Shown one piece after another: positions 43,895 through 56,935 of a stretch of DNA of 64,000 nucleotides. Source of the stretch: Cunninghamia lanceolata (lineage: Eukaryota; Streptophyta; Pinopsida; Cupressales; Cupressaceae); assembly GCA_027924645.1 (NCBI GenBank), contig BSBN01000233.1:9194501-9258500 (forward strand). The letters are read 5' to 3'. Numbering within the stretch: the first letter of the stretch is position 1; every line of letters begins with the position of its first letter. The notes under the pieces were generated by a model. The model did no database searches. It was given only the letters and a program-made list of their open reading frames with translations, and was not told where the DNA came from. The position numbers and the translations under genes were made by a program.

Positions 43895-45640
43895 CGTCTA
43901 GCACAGGACTCTTATCATTCCCATCATTCAGCCTAGCTGACCAGGCTTCCAAATTGGTACTTCCTTGATGGGTATCTGTAATTGCGCAGTATTTGAATAG
44001 GACCCCCCTCTGAGAAGAGAACATGGGCCTACTGAATTCCTCTTGACACTTAACGAACCACTTGTCAGCCATGAGTAGATACAATTAACAAATTCCCATC
44101 TCACAATAGGTATACACATGCATGCACATTGCAATTAACTTTATAAATCACCCTGCCTACTGCATCTTTTCAATATTACTTAGTCACATGGATGCATAAA
44201 CCAGAATTTACATCATCGTACCGGAATAAAAACAACATGATGAGGGTTTCATTTACTTACCTGGTTATGTAGATTTTTCTTTTTATACCACTAGATTTCT
44301 AATGACGCCTTTAATTCAGCTGATGATCGCTTCCTTCCTTCTGTCTGTGAGCTCAAATCGTGCAACAATCGCCTGTATAAGGATATGGAAGCTGGTGCTC
44401 TGTAAAACAATTTTATCACAAGGTAAATGTAAAAATGACGGTTGAATTACCTTTTAACCTTGCAATTAGGGTAAATTTAGGACAACTCTGACAACTTAGA
44501 TTGTATTCCTTGATTATCCATGCGAAAACGCAAGATCTCGCCAGGTGTTTCATTGGGTTCCGGGGTCTGCGGGAACCACCTACCATGTCTGCACGCATTA
44601 AATGATAATGGCAGCAACGGGAGCGGGGGGATATCCATATGACAGGATATCATGAAGGCAGGATGATATTCACAAATATCGGGTCAAGTTTCAATATCAT
44701 CCTCCTCCCTCATATTGGAATTGCTATCACTACAAGATTCGGGTGACAAAAGCACCCTTTTGGTTATGTTTGGTACATCAGGAGGATATTTCAATGTATC
44801 AGGTGATGTTTCAAATATGATGATGACGAGACAAATTTACATGTCTCTCTTTTGGAATATCAGGATGACGTCATCCTGATATTCGCTCTTTGTATCAGAA
44901 ATGCCTCATGATGTCATCGTCATATTATGCGAACATGATCATGTTTAGAAAATATTTTGTCACAGTGTAAATGTGATGATGATGTCATCATCATGTTATG
45001 TGAACATGATCATGTTTAGAAAATATCCTGTTGCAGTGTAAATGTGATGATGATGTCATTGTCATGTTTATTTCTTCATTTATCCGATTTGGATGACATC
45101 ATCAGGATATTGGCATAGGGTGATATTTCGCGTCAGGAGGATATTTTGAAATATTAGGTTACATTCGAAAACATGATGCTTGCGATATATAGGACTGTTT
45201 GACGGGGAAGACTCATTACCACTTAAAGTTGACGTCTAGATATTTGGGCCGCATGGCTTATCAGGGGATGTTTCAAATATGATGATGATCTTCGACAACA
45301 TGACTGGGGTTATGAAATATGATCCTCCTCCTATGAATATCAGGTTTGACCCAAACTTTGACTGTTCATAACTTTCATGCCCTGAGGAATATCAGGATGA
45401 TGTAAAAGGCAAACCTACATGGAATTTAACGCTCTTTCAAAATATGAGCTCATAAAAAAGAAATGCAAATTTTGACAAATTGACCTCATGATGATGACTT
45501 ACCTCATCCTGGTTCTACATGATGATGTACATGACTTACTTTTACCAAACCACCAGAAAGCAGACAACACAAGCCAAGCCAAAAAGTTGGGTCCCTATTT
45601 TGCCAAGTTAAAATGGGGCGTGTTGTATAACCACACAACA
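43895..45640 (-). repeat. Element B 5' LTR, second segment (after C)
   Basis: It aligns with about 22607-24350 of the left LTR and ends ACCACACAACA before TATAG. It carries the remnant of the LTR gene's first exons (with the GTAAGT donor near 44260-44272) and the full U3 with the 30-bp palindrome (44855-44884) and tandem repeat. Confidence 0.88.
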
Positions 45641-45645
45641 TATAG
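45641..45645. repeat. Target-site duplication of element B (right)
   Basis: TATAG, identical to 17490-17494. Confidence 0.9.
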
Positions 45646-45773
45646 GAGCCAATCTATGGCTTCACAGAGGGTAGGTGGATCTTGATCTGGGGCATCAGTG
45701 AGAGGCCCCCAGTACTCAGGGGGTGACAGAGGAGAGGGCAATGTAGGGAATAGTGCTCCATGGCAGCAGGGCT
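45646..45773 (+). pseudogene. Antisense PMD gene of element E, 3' end
   Basis: This continues the frame broken at 17494: SQSMASQRVGGS, a single TGA, then SGASVRGPQYSGGDRGEG and GNSAPWQQG, ending in TAG at 45771-45773. The Gly/Ser/Gln-rich tail fits the disordered C-terminus of such proteins. The in-frame join over the excised B is good evidence that the gene was open when B inserted, or nearly so. Confidence 0.65.
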
Positions 45774-47900
45774 AGCCGGTTCTTGACATTTGTACCGATT
45801 TTTTGGCTTTATGTATACACATTTTTTATAGCTCAGATAGCCTGATATGTATATATTTGTATTATTTTGTCTCGAGACATGTATCATTATCTTCTTGTAC
45901 TTTGTATATATTTCATGACATGACTCCGAGAGATGGATAGATATTTTGATATATTATACATTTGGACATGTTTTATGCTTATATGATGATGCAGCGATTG
46001 ATGTTCTACATGCACTTGTTCTATGTTTAAATGCCATGGATGCAATCTATCCTATGATGTTTTCACATGTTCTTGTTCTATGTTTAGATGTCATGGACGC
46101 AATCTATCTTATGATGTTTTGACATGTTATGCCTACTTTGATTATGTTTATATGATGTTAATGCAGTCTTAGATGGATTAGGATGATCAGATATGCAAAT
46201 ACAAATGTGAATGTTGTTTATATGATTATGCAGCTTGCGAGATGATCTATATGTACTTGTAAATGTTTTGATTTTGATATGATGTACTGATGCAAATGTA
46301 TATGGATGACCTGATGCACTTATTATGTATGCAAATGATTTAATCATGTGAGTGACTATCTCATGTGATATGATATGCAATTTTATGCTATGTATTTGGT
46401 ATGTCCAAATGTAGTCAATCGACATAGAGATGATATAATGACAAGTGAAAGGATCATAGGCTTTCATTTGTAAACTTTGATACTCTGCAAGAGTTTCTTA
46501 TTGCATGGATGATACGGATTTCTAGATATGAAATGGATGTGGATACTTTGTCATCATTAGAGCGCAAGTACTTTGCTTTCATCATTGGGCACTTTTTGTT
46601 TCTTTTCTCTTTTTGAAATGTTGTAAGAAAATACATGCATCTAGGTATAATTAAACCGAGATGACCTGAGTATTCCTTACATGGATTTTGATATAGAAAT
46701 TTGATACAAGCATCTAGTCAAACTTGAATCTAGATGACCTAAGTACCTTTTTGCATTTCAACAAACAAGGATTGCCCCTTTTCATGTTCAGACCTCCGAA
46801 GTCCTCGATGATCTTTTTTCTAATCATGTCATTAGACAAAAATCGTTACATTACTAAGGGTTGATCCACAAACAACAAACAAAGAAAAATGATTATGCCC
46901 CCATCATAGCATCTCTAGCTTTTGGCATCCTTGAGTAGCATATAAAGACATAATAACGAAAATCAAGACTCTCTAACTTAACCTTTTCACAAAATATTCT
47001 TGCATTGATGTGTCTTCTTGTCATAATTGATATAGAATCAGCTTGAGTGTTTTGGTATACGCTTGTTGTGCTTTGGATAGGTTGACATTTTTGTGCCAAG
47101 ATTTTTGTTTTGGGAAGCTTGCTTTGCTGCGCATGCTTGTCTAGTTAAAGGTATCACAATCCTTATTGGTATCCTCTTAGAACATGTGGCATTCAAGAAT
47201 TTGAATCTGCAACCAGGTCAAGGAGTTGCCCCCAGTTTAGACAAAGGATTGACTTATTATGGGTGACCTGACAATCAGACATGCAGAGATGGAGCCTAAA
47301 GGACTGACCTAGTGGCTTGGGGATTCATTGCTAAATGGCCTTGCCTATGTGATGACACAGAGGCAATGTAGTTTAGGGTGAACTTGATGGACCTTTGACC
47401 TAGGTGATGGCAAAGATGCAAAATTGGTATGGATAGCAAGACAAATGACACTTGATGGAATGGATAGGAAAGAAATGGAGTGTAGCCTTGGGGGCACAAT
47501 TAGAATGGCCTTGCCTATGTGATAACTTAGAGGTGACATAGCTCGACAATGGCTCAAAGGACTATTCAAGATGAACGATATGATGGACACACAAGAGAAA
47601 TGAGGTCACAATAGATGGATTAAGAAGTTTGTCGCAAATAGCACCTATTTACCAGGTTTTCACCACTTTCTTTTATTTGCACGATAGATAAAAATATGCA
47701 TGACACATGTTTGCTAGGTTTTCATCATGGTATCTACCCCAGGCACCTGTTTGCCAGGTTTTCACCAGAGGATGATTTTTTTTGGGTTATTTTTCTATTT
47801 TTTTTGTTTTTTGATCACTTTTTCAATTTTTTTTGGACTCCCTTACATTGGGGTTTAGGTATAGAAATTCAAAGATGCATGTTGTTGATAGGATCATCAA
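45774..47900 (-). other. Element E region between integrase and antisense gene
   Basis: No gene is recognised in 2.1 kb. Frames of 60-127 codons lack domains. The part 45960-46460 is rich in ATGATGTT and ATATGCAAAT words. Three imperfect copies of TTTGCCAGGTTTTCACCA occur at about 47649-47770. The start of this stretch would contain the antisense gene's 3' UTR on the plus strand. Confidence 0.5.
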
Positions 47901-48900
47901 ACAGTTCACATTCAAATGTAGCCAATTGATAAGCTCCTGACCCATAGGCTGCAACAATGACATAGGGACCTAGCCAGTTGGGTTTGAACTTGCCTTTCTT
48001 CTCTCGATCTTGATGATTTCTAGGATTTTCTCTAAGGACCAGATCACCAAATTGGAATACTCTAGGCTTTACCCTATGGTTGTAACTTCAGAACATTCAT
48101 TGCTGATAAGCTTTGAGATGGATAAAGACCTGTTGCCTTCTCTCTTCAAGCAACTCTAACTCTTGAAGTCTAGACACTCTATACTCTTCGTCAGATATGA
48201 GACCTTTTAATGAAACTCGCAAGGATGGGATCTTGACTTCAATGGGAAAGATGGCTTCAGATCCGTAGACCAGGGAGTATGGTTTTGCACCTATGGATGT
48301 GTAGATACTTGTATGATAGTACCACAATGCTAGATTTAATTGGATATGCCAATCACAACTAGCATCATTGACAGTCTTTTTTAGGATTTTCAAGATAGTT
48401 TTATTTGATGCCTCCGCCTGGCCATTACCTTGGGGATAATAGGGGGTAGAAAAGCGGTGTTGGATATGGAATTTGTCACAAATTTGGAATGGTCATCCAT
48501 TATCTGTGATAATGGATGAAGGGATACCATAGCGACAAATGATATAGTTCAAGATAAAAGAGGCTATCTACTTGCCTATGGTATTGGCTAAGGGCATGGC
48601 TTCAATCCACTTTGTAAAGTACTTGGTGGCGGTAATTATGAATTTATGGCCGTTGGATGAAGGAGGGTGGATCTTGCCCACTAAGTCAAGTCCCCACTGA
48701 AAAAAAGGCCAAGGAGTCGTTAATGGTTGCAGCTCCTGTGCTAGTGCATGTATCAGGTTCCCATGGATTTGGCACTTCTTGCACTTTTTTACAAAATGAT
48801 AGGAATCTTGTTCCATGGTTGGCCAGTAGTATCCCATGCATATGAGTATTTTGGATAGGGTAGGGGCATTAGAGTGGGTCCCACATATATCTTCATGCAC
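47901..48900 (-). pseudogene. Element E integrase
   Basis: The zinc domain is MHEDICGTHSNAPTLS with KKCKKCQIHGN. The core has FQWGLDLVGKIHPPSSNGHK (D), SIITDNG (D, near 48510) and PQGNGQAEASNK (E, near 48415). The C-terminal part is LVYGSEAIFPIEVKIPSLR and LEERRQQVFIHLKAYQ. The DDE triad is readable but frames 48568-48900 and 48097-48393 are separated by stops. The end of the domain continues degenerately to about 47,900. Confidence 0.82.
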
Positions 48901-48905
48901 TTCAT

Positions 48906-49758
48906 TCAGGGTAGTTTGATATTCCTCACTATCGAGACACCTAAGGAGAGTACCATCGAGACCTTTGCGATAAAGGGTATTGGTAACAATGGCATACCGA
49001 GATGCCTGATGAATGAAGGTTCATTTTTGGTTATTGGAGAGATTAGGTGGGAGGGTATTTTCTTTAAGATAGGCAAATATTTTTCCATAGAGGGGGAATC
49101 AGTCCCGACAATGTGGCAAATGATATGTGATTCAGGAGAGTCATATGCAGGACGTGACGTTGGCTCTACCAAGAACTCATAACATGATTGATTATTTAGA
49201 ATATCGAGGAGAGATACAATCATGGCCATGGCATCTGCAACTTTGTTCTCAATCCTTGGTATCTGCTCAAAAGAGATCTTAACAAAGTATTCCTTGAAGT
49301 CATCTACCATCCATTTGTAAGGGATTAATTTCTCATCTTTTCTTTGGTAGTCGTCATTTACTTGATTTATGACCAATAGTGAGTCACCATACACCTGAAG
49401 TTCTTTGAAATTCCATTCAACTGCTAGCTTGATGCCAATGAGTAGGGCTTCATATTCTACCATGTTGTTTTTACAGGTAAAAAGTAATCTATATGATTTA
49501 GGAATGGTGTCACCACTAGGGGTGATCAACAAGATACCTGCCCCTAACCCGCGCTGATTGTATGAGCCATCAAAGTACATTTTCCAGGTTGTTGTGGTTA
49601 TGTGAAAGATAGATTCATCTAGAAATTTGAAGCTCAAAGGACTGCCATCTGTTAGAGGTGCATCTGCCAGTTGATCTGCAAGTACTTGGCCTTTTATTGC
49701 CCTCCTGTCTACATATTTGATGTTGAACTCGCTGAGAAGCATGACCCATTTGGACAAT
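48906..49758 (-). pseudogene. Element E archaeal-type RNase H
   Basis: The catalytic positions are WKMYFDGSYNQRGLGAG (D), NNMVEYEALLIGIKLA (E), LQVYGDSLLVINQV (D) and NKVADAMAMIVS (D). The domain lies between the RT-linked RNase H and integrase, the Tat-lineage arrangement. A 299-codon frame (48906-49805) covers it and the linker to integrase; a frameshift near 49,780 separates it from RT-RNase H. Confidence 0.85.
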
Positions 49759-50945
49759 CTACCTATATAGGGCTGCTTTGTTGAGTAAGTACTTGAGTGG
49801 ATCAATCTTTGCTACTAGTTTAATTGAATGTAATAACATGTAATGTCTCCACTTTTGTGAAGTGAAGACCATAGTGAGGAATAGTCTTTTAATTGGTGTG
49901 TATTGCAGTTCATACCCAACAAGTGTTCGGCTGATATAGTAGATCACTTTTTCTTTCCCTTCAAAATTTTGTTGTGCGAGGATAGCTCCCAGAGATGTTG
50001 GTGTGGCTAAGATATATAGTAGCAGAGGTTTACCCTGAATCGGTGGCATTAATACAAGAGGTTTCATGAGATACTCTTTTAACTATTGAAATGCCTGTTC
50101 ACATGAATCATTCCATTTGAAAGGGACGTTCTTATGTAGGAGGTGGGAAAATGGGTGGCACTTGTCTGCCAATTAAGAAATGAATCTTCTAATAGATTAT
50201 AGTTTTCCCTGCAGAGACCTTGGTTGAGTGAAATTTTGAGGCGGCATTTCCATGATGGCCTTTACTTTAGCTGGGTCGACTTCGATTCCATTGGTAGACA
50301 CTATGTATCCAAGTAGCTTGTCTACTGTAACTCTAAACACGCACTTCTTTGGATTGAGGTACACGTTAAACTATTCCAATTTTGTGAAGATTTTGTCTAG
50401 TACTACCAGGTGTCCTTCTCTTGTATGTGATTTTGCCAAGATGTCATCAACATAATCTTCTATTATAGTGTGCATCATGTCATGGAAGATTGTAGTCATG
50501 GCTCTCTGATAGGTTGCACCGGTATTTTTCAAACCGAATGGCATGACACACCAACAATAGATGCCCCATGGACATGTGAATGTAGTCTTGTGTTCATCTT
50601 CAGGTGTAATTTTGATCTGGTTGTATCCAAAGAAACCATCCATTAGTGACAACATGGTATGCCCTACTGTGAGATCTACAATAATGTCAATGTTTGGTAG
50701 GGGAAATCATCTTTTAGACAAGCTTTATTCAGATCCTTGAAGTCATTACATATTCAAACTCTTCCATCTGATTTGGCAACTGACACTATGTTTAAAATCC
50801 ACTCAGGATAGTCTATTGGTCTGATTAATCTAACATCTAATAGTTTCTTCAGCTTTTCTTTCACCATGAGGGCCACATGCGGGTGCATCTTCCTAAGTTT
50901 TTCCTTTGCTGGCTTAGCTCCCAAAGCCAAGGATAAGTGATGCAT
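49759..50945 (-). pseudogene. Element E reverse transcriptase and degenerate RNase H
   Basis: RT pieces: MVKEKLKKLLDVRLIRPIDY, SLMDGFFGYNQIKI, FGLKNTGATYQRAM, IIEDYVDDILAKS (YVDD active site). RNase H follows in 49759-50067: LLLYILATPTSLGAILAQQN, which lacks the usual first catalytic Asp, as expected where a second RNase H has taken over. Stops near 50750, 50700 and 50,180 break the frame. Confidence 0.85.
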
Positions 50946-50966
50946 TATGAGATTTGGATCTAGTCC

Positions 50967-51395
50967 TTACATATCTACATATGTCCAAGAAAAGTTGATT
51001 TGTTTTCTTTTGAAGAATTTAGTGAATGTTGGCTTTTCTTGTGTGGTTAAAGACTGTGCCATGTGAATCATTCTGGGATTGTCACATGTGTTGACATTGA
51101 TCGGCTCTACTAGTTCTATCAAGATTGAAGATCTCTCCTGATGTGTGAGATTGGGTAGAGGGTCAAGCCTTCCATCCTTCGGCACCTTAGAGAGGTTTTC
51201 ACCATTGGATATGTCTATATTTTTACTTTTTTCATGATCTAACACTACCGCAGAGTGGTTTTCACCATTAGATCTTTCTTTCATTTTGACATTTTTAAGA
51301 CTGAAAGGCTTGGTACTCTCTCCAAAATAGGCCTTGTCATTGAGTTCTATGGCTAGCCCTATGGTCCCCTGCAGGTATGTGATCTCTAAGCTCAA
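50967..51395 (-). pseudogene. Element E polyprotein linker before RT
   Basis: A 142-codon frame includes FSLKNVKMKERSNGENHSAV and ends FKRKQINFSWTYVDM, the W-T-Y-x-D box that leads into RT in gypsy elements. The rest is a low-complexity linker. Confidence 0.6.
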
Positions 51396-51513
51396 GATAG
51401 TCTATGATGGCTTCATCATTTTGAAAGGTATCGAGCTCAGGGGTAGTGTCTTGCAAGTCCCAATCTATGAGTTTTGGGTGTAATAATGGTAAGGGGTCAT
51501 TGGATTGGTCTAG

Positions 51514-52278
51514 TTAGATGGCATTGATGATTAAGATAGAGGTGTTATGGTGGTCATGATAAGCACGGACAATCTCTATGATGGTACTATCCATTACCTG
51601 ATCTATCAAGGGGGGTATCATTCTTTCCTCAAGACTTTCACTATCGTTATTATGTGGGTTGGACTCTATCAGTCTAGCCCTTGAACCTTGTCCCTTAGTT
51701 GCATGAGTTGGGTCATACTCATGGACCACATCAATATCTTTTTCATCACAAGATAGTTTAGAGAGACTATCCCACTCATATTTGTTGGAGTCAGTCTCAC
51801 TCCCTATTTGTAGTTGGTGAATTTGATCAACCAGATTAGTAGCAGATGTTTCTAGGTGTTTGCCTTTATACTTACTTGCTCTATTGGTTCTTGTTGTACC
51901 AGTGTAACCTAGCCCTATAGTGTCTTGAGTTCTCAAGGTATGAGGTTGGATGGGTTCAGTGATACCTTCCATTCTTGAACCGAGTGGACCATGTCCTTCA
52001 TACCCCATTCTTTGTAGCATTTTGAATCCTTGACCATATTACTCAGTTTGTATCATGGAGTGATGGTCTTGTTGTGTTGATAGACTAGCTTCATCCTTAT
52101 ATAACCATTGAAGGATGTCCTTTTCATCGCTCTCATCTTCAAGGCTTCCCCATTTGATAAACAGACCTTTGGTAGTTTTGACTGCCTTGGATTTGCTCAT
52201 AGAAGCCCTTCCATATGATCTGGGTGATAGAGGGAGTTGCACCAAGAAGAAGGATTGGGCGATTGTGTACTCATGCAA
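51514..52278 (-). pseudogene. Element E G-patch-like segment between protease and RT
   Basis: MLQRMGYEGHGPLGSRMEGI followed by a second Gly-rich stretch (DTIGLGYTG) fits the G-patch pattern (aromatic-x2-G-x-G-x-G). G-patches bind RNA and occur after protease in some retroviruses and in some plant gypsy polyproteins. The upstream 79-codon frame (52039-52278, KTTKGLFIKWGSLEDESDEK) belongs to the same polyprotein linker; a stop near 52036 separates them. Confidence 0.55.
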
Positions 52279-52592
52279 GCCCTTATCTTTTAGTCTGAGG
52301 TCAGGTTGGGAAGCCTTTGATGTGGAAGCGAGTGAAGCTAGATCACCTTAGGATGAAGATGAAGCAGAAGCATGGTTATGAGGAATCACAACTTTAGGTT
52401 TGAAGTGAATGGAGTTGTAATATTGAAATGGGTTGGGATCGCCTTGGATGGTAATCTCTTGGCCTTGATAGGGGAACTTGATACACTAGTGGTATGTTGA
52501 TGGCACTACTTTCAGAGCGTGAATCTAGGGTCTTCCAAGAAGAATGTTATACGCTAGCTCCATCTTGAGGACTTGGCATGCCACATCTTTTA

Positions 52593-53189
52593 CTATAGGT
52601 CCAACTCTGATTGGTAAAACAACAGTTCCCTTGGATGTTTCACCTCCTCATCATAGGCTTTGATAGTGATTTTCTTTTTTTGATCAATAGCTTTCTCTGT
52701 AAACCCAAATGCAAGGATTAGCTTCAAGGTGTAAATATTCAAACTGGCTCCTCCATCAATTAGAACCCTTTTTATCTTGTGTTTGTGAATGAAGGCTTCG
52801 ATATGGAGAGATGCGTTATGAGGTTGGGTAATTGACATATCATCCTTTTTAGTGAATGAGAGGGAGTGAGCTGAGGTAATGTGACCTACCATGGTTTGAA
52901 ACTTTTCTTTAGAAAGGTTCGTTGGAACAGAGGCTTCTGAAAGAGCTTTGTCAAGTATGGCCCTATGGGATAGGGGTACATGTAGAAGTTCCAGGATGGA
53001 TATATGTGCAGGGGTCTTATGGAGTTGATCTAGGATATTGTACTGATTAGACAGAGAGGCTGGGACTCCTCTAAGAGTGACTCTATTACTGCAAGTGGTA
53101 GCATTACAATCCAAGTCTTTATTTATAGTGATCACATTGACATGTGGATCACTTTCTGAGATGTGGTTAACAACATAGTCAAATAACAC
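52593..53189 (-). pseudogene. Element E protease
   Basis: The aspartic protease signature is KIKRVLIDGGASLNIYTLKL, with D-G-G-A-S at residues 145-149 of the 198-codon frame, followed by the flap-side ITIKAYDE. The N-terminal part is the usual linker (TLRGVPASLSNQYNILDQL). The frame is lost after LLFYQSELDL. Confidence 0.8.
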
Positions 53190-53243
53190 GTTTGTGTAAT
53201 TGGTGTTGTTAGTTCCACCATTGTTTTGATTAGAAGACCCTCC

Positions 53244-54653
53244 CTACTCATAGTTTAGAAGTGGATCCTTGAATGCCTGATGATCATTATTAGAGGTATG
53301 TCCATCAAGTGATACTTTGTTTTGATCTATTAAATCTTGTATAGTGTGCTTGAGCGCAATGTAGTCATTGGTTTTGTGCCCCCTATTTCGGTGGTACTCG
53401 CAAAAATCATTGTCATTCCACCAAGGAGGTTTGACATTTGGTTCATATTCCCGCACTGTTGGAAGTGTTATGAGTTTGTTTGTGATTAACTTACATAGGG
53501 CGGTTTCCAATGTTTCCCTTAGGGGTGTGAATTTGCTCCAAGGCTGATAGCTTCTAAATCGTGATTCAGTATTTCGTGGTTTATTAAGCAGGTTCGATAA
53601 GTTGAAGATTGGTTGTTTTGGTGCTGCATTTTTGGCCTCTACCACCCCATCATTCACAATGTTTTTGTTCTTTGTCTAGAGTCTTGGTTTATCTATGTTG
53701 GTATTGGTATTAGGAGTGCCCTTGTAAATCTTTATTTGACCTTTGTTGATTAAATCCTTTTTGATGATTAGACCCATCTCAATGACCTTACTAAAGGAAA
53801 TAGGACATTGGATTTGTATCTGGTAGCTTAGGTTAGTTTGAAAGTTGTGGACAAACATCTTCAGCATCTATTTTTCTAGCATTTGATGTGGGCATTTACT
53901 TGGCAACTTTCTCCATCTTTGTAAGAAGGTAGCAAAGGATTCTCCACCTTTTTGCTTGGTGTTACAAAGATCTAAAATTGAGGTGTCATGCTCAATATTG
54001 TAGAAGTGTGACAAATTTATCCACAAGTTCGTTAAAGGTTCTAATGTCGAGAGGTACTCTAGAGAACCACTTTATGGCTTGTCCTCCTAAGCTTCTTGGG
54101 AATAGTCACATAAGATAGGTATCATTGTGGGAGACTTCGAGGCATGCAACATTAAATTCCCTGATGTGGTCTCTTGGATCACCCTTTCCATGATATTTGT
54201 CAAATTTTGGTACCTCAAATTTAGAGGGCAAAGGTATCATGATCAAGGTCCTACCAAAAGGATATGGTGAAATGTCCTCTAGGGAATAATGCTTAGTTGA
54301 GGTTCATGTTTGCATGTCTATGAATTGTTGTTGTAAAGCTTAGATCTATTGGGTCATTAAGCTTAGCGCATTTGTAGAATCAATGGTTGCTTTGCTTTTG
54401 TCTGTGGTGATTTCCTCTTGTGTGCTTCCCTCAGGGTTTTTTCTTCCTCAGGTTCTTTTAATGCTTCCACGTCAAAATATTTAGGAAGCTTGACTCCTAG
54501 TTGTGCTAAGTGAAGAAAGAATCTAGTAGGGTCTTGGGTAAGTACCTTGTCCATTATGCATTGAAACCTTCGATCTTGTTGAGTTTGTAGAATCTCTTCT
54601 TGAGAAATTTCCTCATCACTCTCGTAAGGGGATGGAGTAGTTCTATCCATCAT
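53244..54653 (-). pseudogene. Element E gag
   Basis: ATG at 54653 (MMDRTTPSPYESDEEISQEE). The capsid core is readable between 53880 and 54310 in pieces: FDKYHGKGDPRDHIREFNVA and LFPRSLGGQAIKWFSRVP. The C-terminal frame (53244-53657) holds FCEYHRNRGHKTNDY, a CHHC knuckle whose last Cys is replaced by Tyr. Several stops and frameshifts are present. Confidence 0.8.
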
Positions 54654-56912
54654 TTCAATTTGCTTTTATTTTTGGGATCTTGTTAAGACCATGCAAGGTG
54701 ATTGGAGATGGGATGGAGTGAGTTTGAAAGTTTTGAACAAGAGGTGATAGAATGTGTCAAGGTTTGAACAAGGTTCTTCTTTAGACCTATTGGTGTCAAA
54801 CAAGTTGGTTGGAACAAAATGATAGTCAGAAGTAAGGATGATAGAAATCTGGTTACTTGATGTAGACTAGTTTTGTACAAGCCACTAGTGGAGTTCTGAG
54901 AGAAAAGGATGATTGATCCTTGATAGTGGAGACTCACTAGGTTTGTTTGGATCAAGAATAGCTTGGTACTAACCTAGTTTTGGATATCTTTCTTGGTTTT
55001 GGAATAGTTTTGTGAAGTTTTGGATGATGTGAGTGTTGGAAAAGTAGCTGTGTTGTGGAAGAGAGTGAGATGACTGACTTGCATGGTTTTAATTAGATCT
55101 GGGAAAACTAAAACAAGTTTGAAATGGGTGTTTAAAAAGTTCAAATTTTTTCTCAAAGGAAGTACGAAACAACTCTCTGGGATGGATGCGTAGCAGTAAA
55201 TACATAGGAACAGAAGGTAAAAGCACAGCAGGTTGAGGCACATGCACAGATCTATCAAAGGTTATATGTGCAGCAACAGTGGGCAAATGCACAATAAGTC
55301 ACAATAAATGTGCAGCAAGTCGTGATGTATGTGCAGTTCTAGTTTTTTGTTTGTTTTTGCAGAGTTTTTTGGCATGTTTTTCAAAAAAAATTGTCTTTGG
55401 TTGAAAAATTGTTATTTTTTGCTTTTTATTTTCAATGATGGTAGATAAAGACATGGCAAATACAAAGAAGTTTTCTTGATTTTTATCTTTTATTATTTTT
55501 TTGTATTTTTGTGGACTTTTTGACACAAGAACAATTACAATCCTAGTCTAGAAAAGATAGTATTTGTTGAGTCCCCTAGCTATGCATATTCAAAGCAAAT
55601 AGCTTTAGGATCTTGGTAGAATCAGCTCCCCTCCATAGCACTCACTTCTCACGCATACCAAGATCTAGGTTTCCTTAGGCTCATCCCCCCACTAAACCTT
55701 ACGATTGTCCCTACTATCTATACTAAGAACCACATGAATTGGGGCTGCTTCAAAGGTCCTAGCTTTTGTACCAACAAATAGAAGGATTTTGGTATACTAG
55801 ACAATGACTAATTAGTTAGGGCAACCGTTTGAGTGGTTATACATGCAACAATGCTACTCTCCATTATGGAGTCTCCCAGCCTTCAAGGGTTAGGCCTTGA
55901 AGGGTTTCGGGGGAGGTTGGTTGTCGGTATAACACAGCAGCACTCATTGTAGGAAGCTTTCACCTCAAGAACAATTTATTTATAGTGGATCGGTAGGGCT
56001 TGGCTTTAGCCTATTACCACTTAGGGTCATTCCCACTTGGACAAGTGGGCATCCAAGGGCAGGCCCCTCTAAAGGTTGTAGACAAAAAATGACAAGTCCG
56101 GCATTCTGGTCACCTAGTAAAGGGGAGAGCGTAAGCCTATTGTCATTTAGAAGACATAGTAAATAGTGGTTTATCCAATCCAATTTAAATTGAGAAAAAC
56201 TATATGCGTTATTCTACTTGGGCACTCACACAATTGTTAACTTTGAAGTGATTAAAAGATAGCAATGGTTCTTTCCTTTGCAAGATAGCAATATTCTTAA
56301 CTAAAAGAGATAGCAATATGGTAAAGATAGCAATGATTTTCATTACTACCCTCCTAGTTAAGAACTATGTGAGATTTGTATGCATATTTTTTACTTTTCT
56401 TCCTAGTTAACCTATGATGTGTGTTTTAAGAAAATAAAACTATCCAACTCTTAACCCTGCACAAAATTAGAGAATCAATCTTGCAAGACAAGTGTCAGCA
56501 TTAGAATGCCAACAAGAAACCCCTAAACTACTCCTTAAGACATATGTGCAGCTTAAGAGACTGAATGCGCAGAAACAGTACTCAAAAGTGCAGTAATTAC
56601 AAATGCCTAGGAGAATAGGTCACAAGCACAGAAAGAAAGAATGTATGTGCAAAGTAGGTATCAGCACTGCAAAATAAGTTAGATGTGCAGTTTCCTGGAG
56701 TAGATGCACCAAAAAATTGCATGTGCTGAAACAAATGTCAAAAGCACAGCTTCTGATGGTATATGCACCGAAATAACATATGTGCTGAAATAAGGATCAG
56801 ATGCATCATGGGATTGCTCATATGCACTAGATGAACCTGTGCGGAGACTGTACGTAATCTATATGGAACTTGTCACTCAAGAACTCAATTTATTTATTAG
56901 ATTTGGGGCAAA
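54654..56912 (-). other. Element E 5' leader
   Basis: About 2.3 kb of leader has no recognised gene. TGTGCAG/ATGTGCA words cluster at 55170-55330 and 56540-56830, resembling the cluster near the 3' LTR (15600-15860). A long leader is normal for Tat elements. Confidence 0.6.
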
Positions 56913-56931
56913 GGTCCCACGGTGGGTGCCA
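56913..56931 (-). promoter_or_regulatory. Element E primer binding site
   Basis: The minus strand reads TGGCACCCACCGTGGGACC, four bases after the LTR terminus GTAACA. This resembles the TGGCGCCCACCGTGGGGC primer site common in plant gypsy elements; the tRNA is not assigned. Confidence 0.8.
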
Positions 56932-56935
56932 TAAA

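Larger units (their letters stand above)
17495..45640 (-). mobile_element. Element B: giant-LTR Ty3/gypsy retrotransposon, nested in E
   Basis: The intact left LTR is 17495-24350 (6,856 bp). The internal region is 24351-32694 (8.3 kb). The right LTR is 32695-36652 plus 43895-45640, split by C and shortened by about 1.15 kb. Without C the element would be about 21-22 kb. Internal order on the minus strand is gag, protease, two zinc-knuckle-like modules, archaeal-type RNase H, RT, degenerate RNase H, integrase. The LTR itself holds a long coding region of unknown function. TG...CA termini, 5-bp duplication, primer site and tract-like sequence are all present. Confidence 0.9.
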
